Source: UBA2653 sp964572685
Lineage (GTDB): Bacteria; Pseudomonadota; Gammaproteobacteria; Legionellales; Legionellaceae
Length of the DNA: 64,000 nt
NCBI GenBank assembly: GCA_964572685.1
Contig: CAZNFJ010000003.1
Coordinates: forward strand, 1 to 64,000
Direction of reading: 5' to 3'
A program made the translations under genes and the position numbers. Every line of letters begins with the position of its first letter. Within the stretch, counting starts at the first letter, position 1. Positions 18,319-27,099 of the stretch are shown one piece after another. The notes beneath the pieces are model-generated. The model made no database searches. It saw nothing but the letters and a program-made list of their open reading frames with translations, and was not told where the DNA came from.

Positions 18319-18774
18319 ATGTTACCAAAGGAAAAAATTGAAATTATTTCAGAAGTATGTGCCATTAGTGGTTTTCACAAAAAGCATGCAATACGTTTAC
18401 TAAATCAAGACTGCCAAAGAAGGACAATTAAAATAGAGTCTCGTAATCATCCAAAAATCTATCAAGAGCGAGTGTATTTGGAGCCATTAAAACGAATTTG
18501 GCGGGCGACAGATCAATTATGAGGTAAACAGTTAAAGATGGCTTTACCTTTGTGGTTGCCGCATTACCATAAGGCTTATGGGGAATTAGACGAATCAAGA
18601 TAGAGCTTCGTTTCTTCTGTAAAAACTGTTTTACTTCATGAATGTTCGACGATTGTTGGTTAGGCAATAGAGACTAAAAGAAGGATTTATATTCGAAGAC
18701 ATCTAAATGATGAATTAAGCGTTTATCATAACGAAAAATCTGTAGAATTTATTCCTTTAACAAAAGAAAAATAA
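18319..18774 (+). pseudogene. Decayed transposase (DDE/integrase-type, ISNCY-like)
   Basis: One frame reads through a transposase remnant: EIISEVCAISGFHKKHAIRLLNQ, then YLEPLKRIWRATDQL, an in-frame TGA at 18520-18522 where the family has Cys, then GKQLKMALPLWLPHYHKAYGEL, two TAG stops (18598-18600 and 18661-18663), and a C-terminal piece ending near 18774. The central catalytic part is missing, so an internal deletion has joined the N- and C-terminal parts. The resemblance is to transposases with the CG(K/R)LKxxLPLWLPHY motif. It is inactive and marks past insertion of a mobile element between the two candidate effector genes. Confidence 0.8.
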
Positions 18775-18799
18775 CAAAATCAACGTGCACAAAGAATAA

Positions 18800-18935
18800 T
18801 ACCCATATAATCTAAATCTGAGAACCCATCAAAATATAAACCATACAGAGCTTGTTTCATTTACTTTGGACCAGGAGATTCAACAGCCCAATAGAAGAAT
18901 GAGACTAAACAGGGCTACTCTAGACTATATGGGCA
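18800..18935. repeat. Imperfect inverted repeats bounding about 130 bp
   Basis: CCCATATAATCTAAA at 18802-18816 is matched by its near reverse complement TCTAGACTATATGGG at 18919-18933, with two mismatches in 15. The 100 bases between hold no gene. It may be the end of the dead insertion sequence, a MITE-like remnant or chance in AT-rich DNA. The rest of the gene-free stretch 18775-19088 shows only a small hairpin at 18941-18956. Confidence 0.4.
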
Positions 18936-19088
18936 TTATAAGGAGTGTATACTCCTAATAATACGGCGATACTTGATTAAGAATAAATTGCGCGCAACCC
19001 TTTATTGATGAAATATAAATAGTAATGGACATTTATAAATAGTTTTAACCATCTTGGCTAATATCTCATATTTATAAACATGTAATAT

Positions 19089-19868
19089 TTACAGCATGGG
19101 TGTTGAAGCTCTAGAAAAGCCAGGAAAACCAGGATCGAAATCTTCAAACGCACACTCTTCTTCAAGGAGTTCATCTAATACTTTATCAAAATTTTCTCTA
19201 AAAATTTTAATTTGATGATGAACATGATAGCAATATAGTTCATCCATCACTTCAGACAGCAATAATTGATGAATAAATGGTGCATTAATGGAATATAAAG
19301 CTTGTGCAAACTTTGTTCGATGAACTTGCAAAAAATAATACACTTGCCAATCAAAGGGCTTGGCATTTATTAGAAGTTGAGTTAACGAACTCACCTGACT
19401 CCGCGGTGAAAAATTTTGTGGTGGAAACAATCCATCAAAGTTTTTAGAAGGATTAGATTCTGTTTTTGCACTAATTTTGAGCCATACCATGTTAAAAATA
19501 TCTAAATCTTCATTAGTAAAAACTGAATCCTTTTGAGAATAATTAATGACCACGGCAGGTGATTTAATCTGATCAACTGCCGTAGGTGAAGATTGACATA
19601 AATATTCCTTTTCTAATTCTCTACTTAAATCGGACTCCTTTAGAAAAGAATGGATAACCAAGGAAGGTGATCTAGTCTCATCAATAACAGCAGATTGTTT
19701 CTTTTCTAGTTCATTAGAACTGGAAAATATTGTCATTCTTGACAATCGCGTCGATGACTTAATTTCCATACTTTCTTCTTTATCAGAATCTTCTTCCATG
19801 GAAAACATCAGCGGATGGTAGTAATACGGATCTAGATACTCAAATTCAAATACCAATTGTTTATTCAT
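19089..19868 (-). CDS. Protein of unknown function with acidic C-terminus, candidate secreted effector
   Basis: A 259-residue protein without signal peptide, membrane segment or recognised domain. It starts with an aromatic patch (FEFEYLDPYYYHP) followed by an acidic-Ser region. Two diverged copies of a 20-residue unit are visible: AVIDETRSPSLVIHSFLKES and TAVDQIKSPAVVINYSQKDS. A probable helical domain follows (DWQVYYFLQVHRTKFAQALYSI). The tail has Glu/Asp clusters (DELLEEECAFEDFD) before a short Ser/Thr/Leu end, like Dot/Icm E-block signals. It lies between the lpxA terminator and a transposase remnant. The function is unknown. Confidence 0.7.
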   Translation of the reverse strand: MNKQLVFEFEYLDPYYYHPLMFSMEEDSDKEESMEIKSSTRLSRMTIFSSSNELEKKQSAVIDETRSPSLVIHSFLKESDLSRELEKEYLCQSSPTAVDQIKSPAVVINYSQKDSVFTNEDLDIFNMVWLKISAKTESNPSKNFDGLFPPQNFSPRSQVSSLTQLLINAKPFDWQVYYFLQVHRTKFAQALYSINAPFIHQLLLSEVMDELYCYHVHHQIKIFRENFDKVLDELLEEECAFEDFDPGFPGFSRASTPML

Positions 19869-19892
19869 TTTTTTAAAACTTAGATAATTACA

Positions 19893-19927
19893 TAAAAAAA
19901 TTAAGAAACCACATAGAGTGGCTTCTT
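19893..19927 (-). terminator. Intrinsic terminator after lpxA
   Basis: On the minus strand a 10-bp stem (19903-19912 with 19918-19927, one mismatch) is followed by a run of seven T (19894-19900 as A on plus). It overlaps the lpxA stop codon and ends the uppS-lpxA transcript. Confidence 0.88.
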
Positions 19928-20696
19928 ATCGTAGAATACCACGGGTCGATGATAAAATAGCATCGATAAATGGAATAACTTCTGGGAACTCAAGCTGCAT
20001 CACTTCAAGTTCAGCTTGTGCTTGTTGTGTAGTTAAACCTTTTCTAAAAATAATTTTATACGCTCTTCTTAAAACATCGATGCTAGGTGAAGTAAAACCT
20101 GCTCGCTTTAAGCCAACAGTATTTAATCCACAAGTAGTCGCATCGTAGCCAGCAATCATTAAATAAGGTAAAACATCTTTACTTACGTAGGTTGCCCGAC
20201 CGATAAAACAATAAGCCCCAAGTTTTACAAATTGATGAATAGCCGCATATCCACCAATAATGGCATGATGTTCAACATGGACATGGCCAGACAATGCACT
20301 ATAACTCACCATCGTAATATGATCTTCCAAGAAACAATCATGTCCAACATGCGTATAAGCCATAAAAAAATTATGACTACCAATAATGGTTTTTCCGCCA
20401 CCTTTGATGGTCCCGCGACTAATAGTACAAAACTCACGAATCACGTTATGATCCCCTATTTGTAAAATAGTGGGCTCGTTATTATAAGTTTTATCCTGGG
20501 GCGCATCGCCCAAAGAGGCAAACTGAAAGATCTTATTATCTTTTCCAATGACCGTAGGGCCTTGAATAACAACATGAGGTCCAATCCATGTTCCCTCACC
20601 AATTTCGACATCTGCTCCAATAAAAGTACCGGGCCCGATGCTAACGTCATCTGCAATTTTTGCAGATGGGTGAATAATTGCATGCTCACTTATCAC
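19926..20696 (-). CDS. lpxA: UDP-N-acetylglucosamine acyltransferase
   Basis: LpxA adds a 3-hydroxyacyl chain from ACP to UDP-GlcNAc, the first step of lipid A synthesis. The product is a left-handed beta-helix of hexapeptide repeats (IGPGTFIGADVEIGEG...), with the catalytic His in THVGHDC (His119), GGYAAIHQF, and the C-terminal helical domain ending STRGILR. The GTG at 20696 is preferred: it has an AAGGAAG site six bases upstream and gives the family start (ISEHAIIHPSA), 256 aa; a GTG at 20717 would add seven residues. It overlaps fabZ by 11 bases. It is the last gene of its operon; lpxB does not follow. Confidence 0.96.
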   Translation of the reverse strand: MISEHAIIHPSAKIADDVSIGPGTFIGADVEIGEGTWIGPHVVIQGPTVIGKDNKIFQFASLGDAPQDKTYNNEPTILQIGDHNVIREFCTISRGTIKGGGKTIIGSHNFFMAYTHVGHDCFLEDHITMVSYSALSGHVHVEHHAIIGGYAAIHQFVKLGAYCFIGRATYVSKDVLPYLMIAGYDATTCGLNTVGLKRAGFTSPSIDVLRRAYKIIFRKGLTTQQAQAELEVMQLEFPEVIPFIDAILSSTRGILR

Positions 20697-21141
20697 TTGG
20701 AACTTCCTTAACAGCACTTAAAATTTCGGCACTGCATGCTAATTTATCACCAACATGAACAGTACCTTGCATACGCCAAAAAAAACGTTTTTTAGAAATA
20801 ACCTTTAACTCAATACTGAGTTGATCGCCTGGCACCACAATATGCTTGAATTTAACATTATCAATGCCTGCAAAATAATACACAAACTCTGTTCCAGGTT
20901 CAGGAACACGAGATTTTCCATATAAAATTCCACCTGCTTGAGCTAATGCTTCTAACATCAATACTCCCGGCATAATCGGCATGCCAGGGAAATGACCTTG
21001 AAAATAAGGTTCATTCACTGTGACATTTTTAATCGCTTTAATAAATTCAAAAGGTTCGTAATCCACGACTTTATCAATTAATAAAAACGGATATCGATGA
21101 GGCAACAGATTAAATATTTCACCAGTTTCAAGCGTATTCAA
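20686..21141 (-). CDS. fabZ: 3-hydroxyacyl-ACP dehydratase
   Basis: FabZ dehydrates 3-hydroxyacyl-ACP in fatty acid elongation and thereby competes with LpxA for 3-hydroxyacyl-ACP. The 151-residue hot-dog protein shows PHRYPFLLIDKV and the active-site His50 and Glu64 in GHFPGMPIMPGVLMLEALAQ. It overlaps lpxA and follows skp after 15 bases. lpxD, which in E. coli sits between skp and fabZ, is absent. Confidence 0.97.
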   Translation of the reverse strand: MNTLETGEIFNLLPHRYPFLLIDKVVDYEPFEFIKAIKNVTVNEPYFQGHFPGMPIMPGVLMLEALAQAGGILYGKSRVPEPGTEFVYYFAGIDNVKFKHIVVPGDQLSIELKVISKKRFFWRMQGTVHVGDKLACSAEILSAVKEVPSDK

Positions 21142-21156
21142 TGGACACCTCAGTCA

Positions 21157-21657
21157 TTAATGAATGGCAGCGATAACTTGCTTGGTTACATCTAATTTTT
21201 CAACAGAGAAAGGTGCCGCATCTTTTTGAAGAATAAGATCAAAATGTTCTTTTTTAGCAACATCAGAAATTGCTGAACGGACCTTGGTATAGAAATCTTC
21301 CATCGCTTCATTATGAGCGGTGCTTAATTCTCGTTGATATTGCTGACCATCCATTTCAAATTTTTGTTGCATGGCCACAATGGAGCGCTCCATGTCTTTT
21401 TTTGCTGTTGGGTTCATAACTGTTGAATCACGCTTAAACGATTCAATTTTCGCTTTTAAATCTTTTTCTGTATTCATTAATGCATCATGACGAGTACGAA
21501 ATTTTTGCTCTAGATTTTTTTGAATGACTTGAATTTGACTTGAAGTTTGAACAATTTTTTGTAAATCAACAACGCCAACTTTCAAATTATCTGCACTGGC
21601 TTGTTGCCCAAAAGAGATCATCCCTAACAATAATAAAGCATTAAAAAATTTTTTCAT
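21157..21657 (-). CDS. skp: Periplasmic chaperone Skp/OmpH
   Basis: Skp holds unfolded outer-membrane proteins in the periplasm for the BAM complex. The 166-residue product has a signal peptide (KKFFNALLLLGMISFGQQASA), the N-terminal KVGVVDLQKIVQTS strand, a long charged coiled-coil arm and the C-terminal YTKVRSAISDVAKKEHFDLIL. It follows bamA after 100 bases, the usual order. Confidence 0.95.
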   Translation of the reverse strand: MKKFFNALLLLGMISFGQQASADNLKVGVVDLQKIVQTSSQIQVIQKNLEQKFRTRHDALMNTEKDLKAKIESFKRDSTVMNPTAKKDMERSIVAMQQKFEMDGQQYQRELSTAHNEAMEDFYTKVRSAISDVAKKEHFDLILQKDAAPFSVEKLDVTKQVIAAIH

Positions 21658-21757
21658 TTTTATTCCTCAAATAATCTAAAATTCTAACCACATCCAAATT
21701 GAGACTTCATGCTAACATACTTTATATCAAAATCGAATAGCTTTTCATACACCATGA

Positions 21758-24076
21758 TTAAAATGCTGAAGAGGCTGTAAACTGGAACCATTCTTTTTTA
21801 TCTTGAGGCTGTAAATTCAATGGGTAACCAAAGCTAAATGATAGAGGTCCAAAGGGTGAACGCCAATCTAAAGCAACACCCGCAGAGTATCGTAAGGGGC
21901 CCGATGCTGTTCCTTGCAATGCCAATGGTAAACCTTTCGCATAAACATTACCAAAATCTAAAAATCCGGAAGTTCTAAACGTTTCTCGACTTAAAGGATA
22001 TGGGAAAATTAAAGCTGCACCACCGCTAATTAAGACATTTCCACCCAAACCGTTGTGAAAATTATCCTGAGGTCCCAGAGAATAGGTATAATAACCTCTG
22101 ACCATACCAGGTTGTGCAATACCCCCTGCGTAGAAATTTTCAAAAAATGGCAGCCCGGTTCCATTAAATTGGTTACCATAACCCACATTCAAATTTGTTC
22201 CAAACACAAAATCCCGAGGCAAAGGAAAAAAGTTTTTTGACAAATAATTAAAGCGATAATAACTTAAGGAGCCGCTCGATAATGGCATGTTAGCTACAAG
22301 AGCTAATTGCTGATTATTTCCTCTTTTAGGGAATGGCATTTGATCATAGGTATTTCTTGACCACCCAGAAGTTAATCGAGCCTCATTAAATATCGAGCCA
22401 TAAGTATTCACAAAGTTTTGTGTTTGAACCACGGAACCAACTGTTAAGATATCTAACCCTTGATAGCCATAACCCAATTGATAACTGCTTTTTTCATTAA
22501 TCACAAAATTATAGTTAACATCGCCACCATATCGATTGGAGTTGTAGCGAGTCACATCTACAAGTCCCTTTGGATTAACTTTTTGAAAATAGCCATTGAA
22601 TCCGCGACCAATGGTATTTTTGTAGTAAAATGGGTTGTAATAATTAAAAGAATAATTTTGACCCCACAAACTTGCATTAAATGAAAGACCAACTGAACGA
22701 CCTGTTCCCATAAAATTATATTGATTAACTGCAGCATTCATTTGGAAGCCCGTCGTGCCATAACCAACTGATGCACTGGCCTCTGCAGATGGCGCTTCTT
22801 CAACATTGACATCCAAATCGACTTCATTATTACTGCCAGGAACTGGATTGGTTTTTACACTTACATTTTTGATAAAATTAAGCAAATGCATTTGACGTTC
22901 TGTTTCTTTAATATTATGCAAAGATAACAACGCCTCTTCATCTTGCTTCACCAGATTTCTCAAAACATAATCAGCGGTTTTAGTGTTGCCAATAAAATTA
23001 ATACGGCGAACATACACATGACGACCAGGCTCAATGATAAATTCAATGGTCACCGTCTTATTTTTGTTATCCATGATAGGATTAGCATTAATAACCGGAA
23101 AACCATAACCCATGTCACCAAACGCATTACTAATATCGGTAACCGATTCACTAATTCTTTTTCGAGAAAAAATGTCTCCAGATTGAATATGAACCAATTG
23201 ACGAATTTTTGCATGAGGAAGAATAGTTCGGCCAATAATATTAATACCGGCTATGTGATACTGCGCGCCCTCATGAATATGAATATTGATATATACTTCT
23301 TTTTTATCCGGGGTTAGAAGAACTTGAGAGGATAGAATTTTGAAATTAATGAAACCTCGATCAAGGTAAAACGACCGCAATGCTTCAAGAGATGCATCCA
23401 AAGTGGCTTTAGAATACTGGTCTTTCTTGGAAATATAACTAAACAGATTAGAAGCTGAAAGAGGGAGTTGAGACAAAAGCTCATCTTCCGAAAATGCATG
23501 ATTACCACTAATTTTAATGGATTTAATTCGAGAAACACGACCCTCGGAGATATCTATTAAAATCGACACTCGATTTTCAGTTAATGGCTTGACCTTAGAT
23601 TGAATGCGTGCGTTATATTTTCCTCTCGCATTATAACCTTGTTTCAATTGTTTAACCACATAATCTAGAGAGGACTTTTGATAAACACGCCCTTTTACTA
23701 AGCCATATTCTTTTAATAGGTCCTTGAGTTTATCGGATGGAATCGCTTGATTACCTTGGATATTTATATCGCCGATTGTCGACCTTTCAACAACCGCAAT
23801 AATCAAAACCTTATCTTGTTTTTCCAATGTGACTGATTGAAAAAAGCCTGTGGCATATAGAGCCCGAATAATTTCTGCCGTTGAATCTGAGCTTAATTCC
23901 TCTCCAACCTCTATTGGCAAATAGTTTAAGACCGTCCCGACGGAAACGCGCTTGAGTCCAGTGACTTTAATATCCTCAACCACAAACCGAGTATCTGCTG
24001 CCCATAGTGTTGTGCTGGATATCACAAAGACACAGAATAATAAAAAAAACTTTAAGCCTTTTGCGCACTGACTCAT
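21758..24076 (-). CDS. bamA: Outer membrane assembly factor BamA
   Basis: BamA is the core of the BAM complex that inserts beta-barrels into the outer membrane. The 772-residue protein has a signal peptide (cleavage near residue 26, after LWA), five POTRA domains (about 30-425) opening with FVVEDIKVTGLKRVS, and a 16-strand barrel. The loop-6 motif is present as VRGYYTYSLGP, and the protein ends with an aromatic beta-signal (WFQFTASSAF). It is downstream of rseP, separated by 167 bases that contain a hairpin. Confidence 0.97.
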   Translation of the reverse strand: MSQCAKGLKFFLLFCVFVISSTTLWAADTRFVVEDIKVTGLKRVSVGTVLNYLPIEVGEELSSDSTAEIIRALYATGFFQSVTLEKQDKVLIIAVVERSTIGDINIQGNQAIPSDKLKDLLKEYGLVKGRVYQKSSLDYVVKQLKQGYNARGKYNARIQSKVKPLTENRVSILIDISEGRVSRIKSIKISGNHAFSEDELLSQLPLSASNLFSYISKKDQYSKATLDASLEALRSFYLDRGFINFKILSSQVLLTPDKKEVYINIHIHEGAQYHIAGINIIGRTILPHAKIRQLVHIQSGDIFSRKRISESVTDISNAFGDMGYGFPVINANPIMDNKNKTVTIEFIIEPGRHVYVRRINFIGNTKTADYVLRNLVKQDEEALLSLHNIKETERQMHLLNFIKNVSVKTNPVPGSNNEVDLDVNVEEAPSAEASASVGYGTTGFQMNAAVNQYNFMGTGRSVGLSFNASLWGQNYSFNYYNPFYYKNTIGRGFNGYFQKVNPKGLVDVTRYNSNRYGGDVNYNFVINEKSSYQLGYGYQGLDILTVGSVVQTQNFVNTYGSIFNEARLTSGWSRNTYDQMPFPKRGNNQQLALVANMPLSSGSLSYYRFNYLSKNFFPLPRDFVFGTNLNVGYGNQFNGTGLPFFENFYAGGIAQPGMVRGYYTYSLGPQDNFHNGLGGNVLISGGAALIFPYPLSRETFRTSGFLDFGNVYAKGLPLALQGTASGPLRYSAGVALDWRSPFGPLSFSFGYPLNLQPQDKKEWFQFTASSAF

Positions 24077-24243
24077 AATACCTTTTAACCCATTTTATTA
24101 TTGAAAGACATCCATCAGAGACTTAAAATGAAATACTCGCTAAGAAGTAATGCCGACTCTGCCTGTACTAACATGCCCAGTTTTTTGACCTGGCAGTACG
24201 AGCGTATTTTAGATGAGGACGGTATATAATGCAATAACTCTCT

Positions 24244-25518
24244 TTACCCCCTACAATCATTAATAACTCCCAGCAAAAATAGAGCAATAAGCATCAGTAA
24301 ACTGAGCCTTAAAATCAATTTTTTATATTTTTCTTTTTCAATCGCGGGAATCCATTTGCCAATCATAAGCATCATACACTGACCTCCGTCGAGAATAGGA
24401 ATCGGCAGTAAATTTAATATTCCAATACCCATATTCATCCAAACCAAAAACAACAAATATGCTTTTAAACTTAAAGCCCATGCATCTTGTGCTGCTCGCG
24501 CCATGCCCATCGGACCAGACACTTCTATACCTTGGCGAAATGACACAAATTGCCATACCAATATTTTTCGTATCCACTTAAAACTTTGAACAGTTGCATC
24601 TAACCATGTGTAATGTTTTTTTACATACCATGAGCCTAATTTTGAAAAAGGAATGGCTTTTATCCCAATAAAGCCCACTCGCTTATGCCCTTCTCTTTGG
24701 TGGCCGAGCCAAAAGGATAATTGAATCAATTGCCCCTGCCTTTTGATTTTCAATTGAACGAGCTCATCAGGTATGCTTTTTAAAATAACAGAGACATCTT
24801 GTAATGAGTGAACCTCTTGCCGATTAATTTCAAGAAGTTCATCGCCAATCTTAAGACCTTGAGCCTGAGCGCTGGAATCTTGAGTAAAACCTCCAACAAT
24901 TGCTGGAAGAGGATGAATATAAGGAGAAAATCCCAATGACTGAAATAAATCTTCTTGTGTTAAAGATGATGGGACGATGAGATGCACAGTCTTTTCATGA
25001 CCATTGAGACGAAAAATCAAGATATTGTTACCTTGATGATGCCAATGCGCTATCACATCAGACCAGCTTAAAACAGGTGCATCATTACATTGTAAAACCC
25101 TTGCACCTTGCCCAATACCCTGTTGGTGCAAAAATGCATGTTCTTTTACGTTTCCAACAATCGCAATGGGCTCATATACATCCATTTTAAAAACAATCGT
25201 CATCAATATCAAAGCCAAAAATATATTAGCCAAAGGCCCCGCCAAGAGAACCAGAATTTTTTTCCAGCGAGCAAGTGTTTCAAATCGCACATGATGTAAA
25301 ACATCTTTTTCTGAAAACTGTACGTATCCACCCAATACAATCGGCGCTAAAATATACTCTGTAGCATGCTTCGTTGACTTCCATCGCAGCAAAGGTTTAC
25401 CAAACCCAATCACAAACTTATCGATGGAGACCTGAAAAAAACGCGCAGCAAAAAAATGCCCACACTCATGAAAAACAATAATCAATAGCAGGCTAAATAA
25501 AAAGATAAGCCAATGCAT
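24244..25518 (-). CDS. rseP: RIP metalloprotease RseP
   Basis: RseP is an inner-membrane site-2 protease that cleaves anti-sigma factor RseA and remnant signal peptides. The 424-residue product has the zinc motif HECGH in TM1, a PDZ segment (about 195-270, with GGFTQDSSAQAQGLKIGDELLEIN), the membrane-domain segment GPMGMARAA, and the third zinc ligand in LLPIPILDGG. It is slightly shorter than E. coli RseP (450), consistent with a shorter PDZ region. It is nine bases after cdsA; dxr is not between them. Confidence 0.96.
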   Translation of the reverse strand: MHWLIFLFSLLLIIVFHECGHFFAARFFQVSIDKFVIGFGKPLLRWKSTKHATEYILAPIVLGGYVQFSEKDVLHHVRFETLARWKKILVLLAGPLANIFLALILMTIVFKMDVYEPIAIVGNVKEHAFLHQQGIGQGARVLQCNDAPVLSWSDVIAHWHHQGNNILIFRLNGHEKTVHLIVPSSLTQEDLFQSLGFSPYIHPLPAIVGGFTQDSSAQAQGLKIGDELLEINRQEVHSLQDVSVILKSIPDELVQLKIKRQGQLIQLSFWLGHQREGHKRVGFIGIKAIPFSKLGSWYVKKHYTWLDATVQSFKWIRKILVWQFVSFRQGIEVSGPMGMARAAQDAWALSLKAYLLFLVWMNMGIGILNLLPIPILDGGQCMMLMIGKWIPAIEKEKYKKLILRLSLLMLIALFLLGVINDCRG

Positions 25519-25526
25519 GAAAGTCC

Positions 25527-26315
25527 CTATCCCAAAAATTTCATCCCAAAATAAAAAACTGGGACTGCGGCCAGTAAGCTATCCAATCGATCAAGCAAGC
25601 CTCCGTGTCCTGGTATCAAATGCCCAGTATCCTTCAAAGCAACATGCCGTTTTAAAACACTGATCCATAAATCACCCGCAACAGAGATCAATGCAGTTGC
25701 CAAGGAGACCGTCATCCACACATAAAGTGATACCGAGTCTATATAGAAAGTCTCTAGGTAGGCAATTAGCATTGCTAAACTGACTCCACCCCACAATCCT
25801 TCCCAGGATTTTCCAGGACTGACTTGAGGAATCATTTTATGTTGGCCCCACTTTCTACCTGCTAAATAAGCACCAATATCTGCCGCCCATACAATCATTA
25901 ACACACTAAATAAAAACTCGACACCTTCAGCAGAAGACTGCCATTCAACCAAGATAGACATCCAAACACCTAATAAAAGCCAGCCAATAAAACAAATGCC
26001 TGCCGAGTGCGCCCATTTAGCCTGAGCCTTGGGATATAGAACAATAGCATAAGTAGCAAAAATCCAAAAAAACAAATCCATGTAAATAAACAAATGCCAA
26101 AATTTGGCCACCAATACAGCTCCTAAAAATACAAGACCTGTTTTCATCCAAGGCAAGTCATACTGAGGTAAATAAAAAAACTGCTGCCATTCAAAAGACA
26201 TTCCCAATGTTAAAATGACCATCATTCCCAAAAATAGTGGCTGAGGCGCATAAATAATCAAACCCAGAACAAGAGGGATGAGAATCAGTGTCATAATCAA
26301 TCGTTGTTTAAACAT
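25527..26315 (-). CDS. cdsA: Phosphatidate cytidylyltransferase
   Basis: CdsA makes CDP-diacylglycerol from phosphatidate and CTP, supplying PssA. The 262-residue membrane protein has about eight transmembrane segments and the signature SVLKRHVALKDTGHLIPGHGGLLDRLDS, along with SPGKSWEGLWGG. It starts one base after the uppS stop and lies nine bases before rseP, implying tight coupling in the envelope operon. Confidence 0.97.
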   Translation of the reverse strand: MFKQRLIMTLILIPLVLGLIIYAPQPLFLGMMVILTLGMSFEWQQFFYLPQYDLPWMKTGLVFLGAVLVAKFWHLFIYMDLFFWIFATYAIVLYPKAQAKWAHSAGICFIGWLLLGVWMSILVEWQSSAEGVEFLFSVLMIVWAADIGAYLAGRKWGQHKMIPQVSPGKSWEGLWGGVSLAMLIAYLETFYIDSVSLYVWMTVSLATALISVAGDLWISVLKRHVALKDTGHLIPGHGGLLDRLDSLLAAVPVFYFGMKFLG

Positions 26316-26316
26316 G

Positions 26317-27030
26317 TTATTTATCTCTTAGTTGTTGTGAAGTTTGACCAAAACGTCTTTCTCGGTTAGCATAAAATTGAATTGCATCTAACAATAAATT
26401 TTTATTAAAATCTGGCCATAAAACATCCGTAAAATATAATTCGGTATAAGCTATTTGCCAAAGAAAAAAATTACTTATTCTTTTTTCACCACTTGTTCGT
26501 ATCATTAAATCCGGTTCAGGGATTCCGTCGGTACTCAAGAATTTTTCAAATGTGACCATGTCCAATGATGTTACATCGATTTTTTCTTTTAAGCACTGTT
26601 GAATTGCATTCAATATATCCCATTTCCCGGTATAATTTAAAGCAATGTTTAATTGTAACACTGGATTATCTCTTGTTGCTTCTTCGGCATTTTGCATTTG
26701 TGCAATCAAATGTTCAGTTAATCCCGTTCTTGCTCCCAAAAAACATAAGCGTATTTTCTTTTCGATTAATGCCGGCAACTCTTTTTGTAATGCCAAGACA
26801 AAAAGCTCCATTAAAAAATGAACCTCTTCCGGAGGACGTGACCAGTTTTCATGCGAAAAAGCAAACAAGCTCAAATAAGAAATGCCTTGTTCCACACAAG
26901 CCTCAACCATTTCTCTGACCACACTCACGCCTTGTCGATGTCCTTCTATTCGTGGAAGCCCTCTGAGCTCTGCCCAACGTCCATTACCATCCATGATCAT
27001 TGCAATATGCTGAGGAATTTTTTGTTTCAA
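26317..27030 (-). CDS. uppS: Undecaprenyl diphosphate synthase
   Basis: UppS condenses isopentenyl diphosphate onto farnesyl diphosphate to make the lipid carrier for peptidoglycan and O-antigen. The 237-residue product has the catalytic IAMIMDGNGRWAE, the FAFSHENWSRPP segment, and the C-terminal RTSGEKRISNFFLWQIAYTELYF motif. It is the first visible gene of the minus-strand operon and is divergent from gpmI across 69 bases; frr and pyrH do not precede it. Confidence 0.97.
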   Translation of the reverse strand: MKQKIPQHIAMIMDGNGRWAELRGLPRIEGHRQGVSVVREMVEACVEQGISYLSLFAFSHENWSRPPEEVHFLMELFVLALQKELPALIEKKIRLCFLGARTGLTEHLIAQMQNAEEATRDNPVLQLNIALNYTGKWDILNAIQQCLKEKIDVTSLDMVTFEKFLSTDGIPEPDLMIRTSGEKRISNFFLWQIAYTELYFTDVLWPDFNKNLLLDAIQFYANRERRFGQTSQQLRDK

Positions 27031-27099
27031 AATACTTCTGCCCTGTTATCAAATGGTTTATAGTCTACCTTTTTTAAAATGAAATTTTAAGGCCTATGT

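Noticed and set aside
18319..18522. Functional 67-residue transposase-like or regulator protein
   Set aside because: The similarity continues in the same frame past the TGA, so it is the N-terminal part of a broken transposase.
20697..20717. Longer LpxA starting at the GTG at 20717
   Set aside because: The extra residues have no counterpart in LpxA proteins, whereas the GTG at 20696 has a proper ribosome site and the family start.
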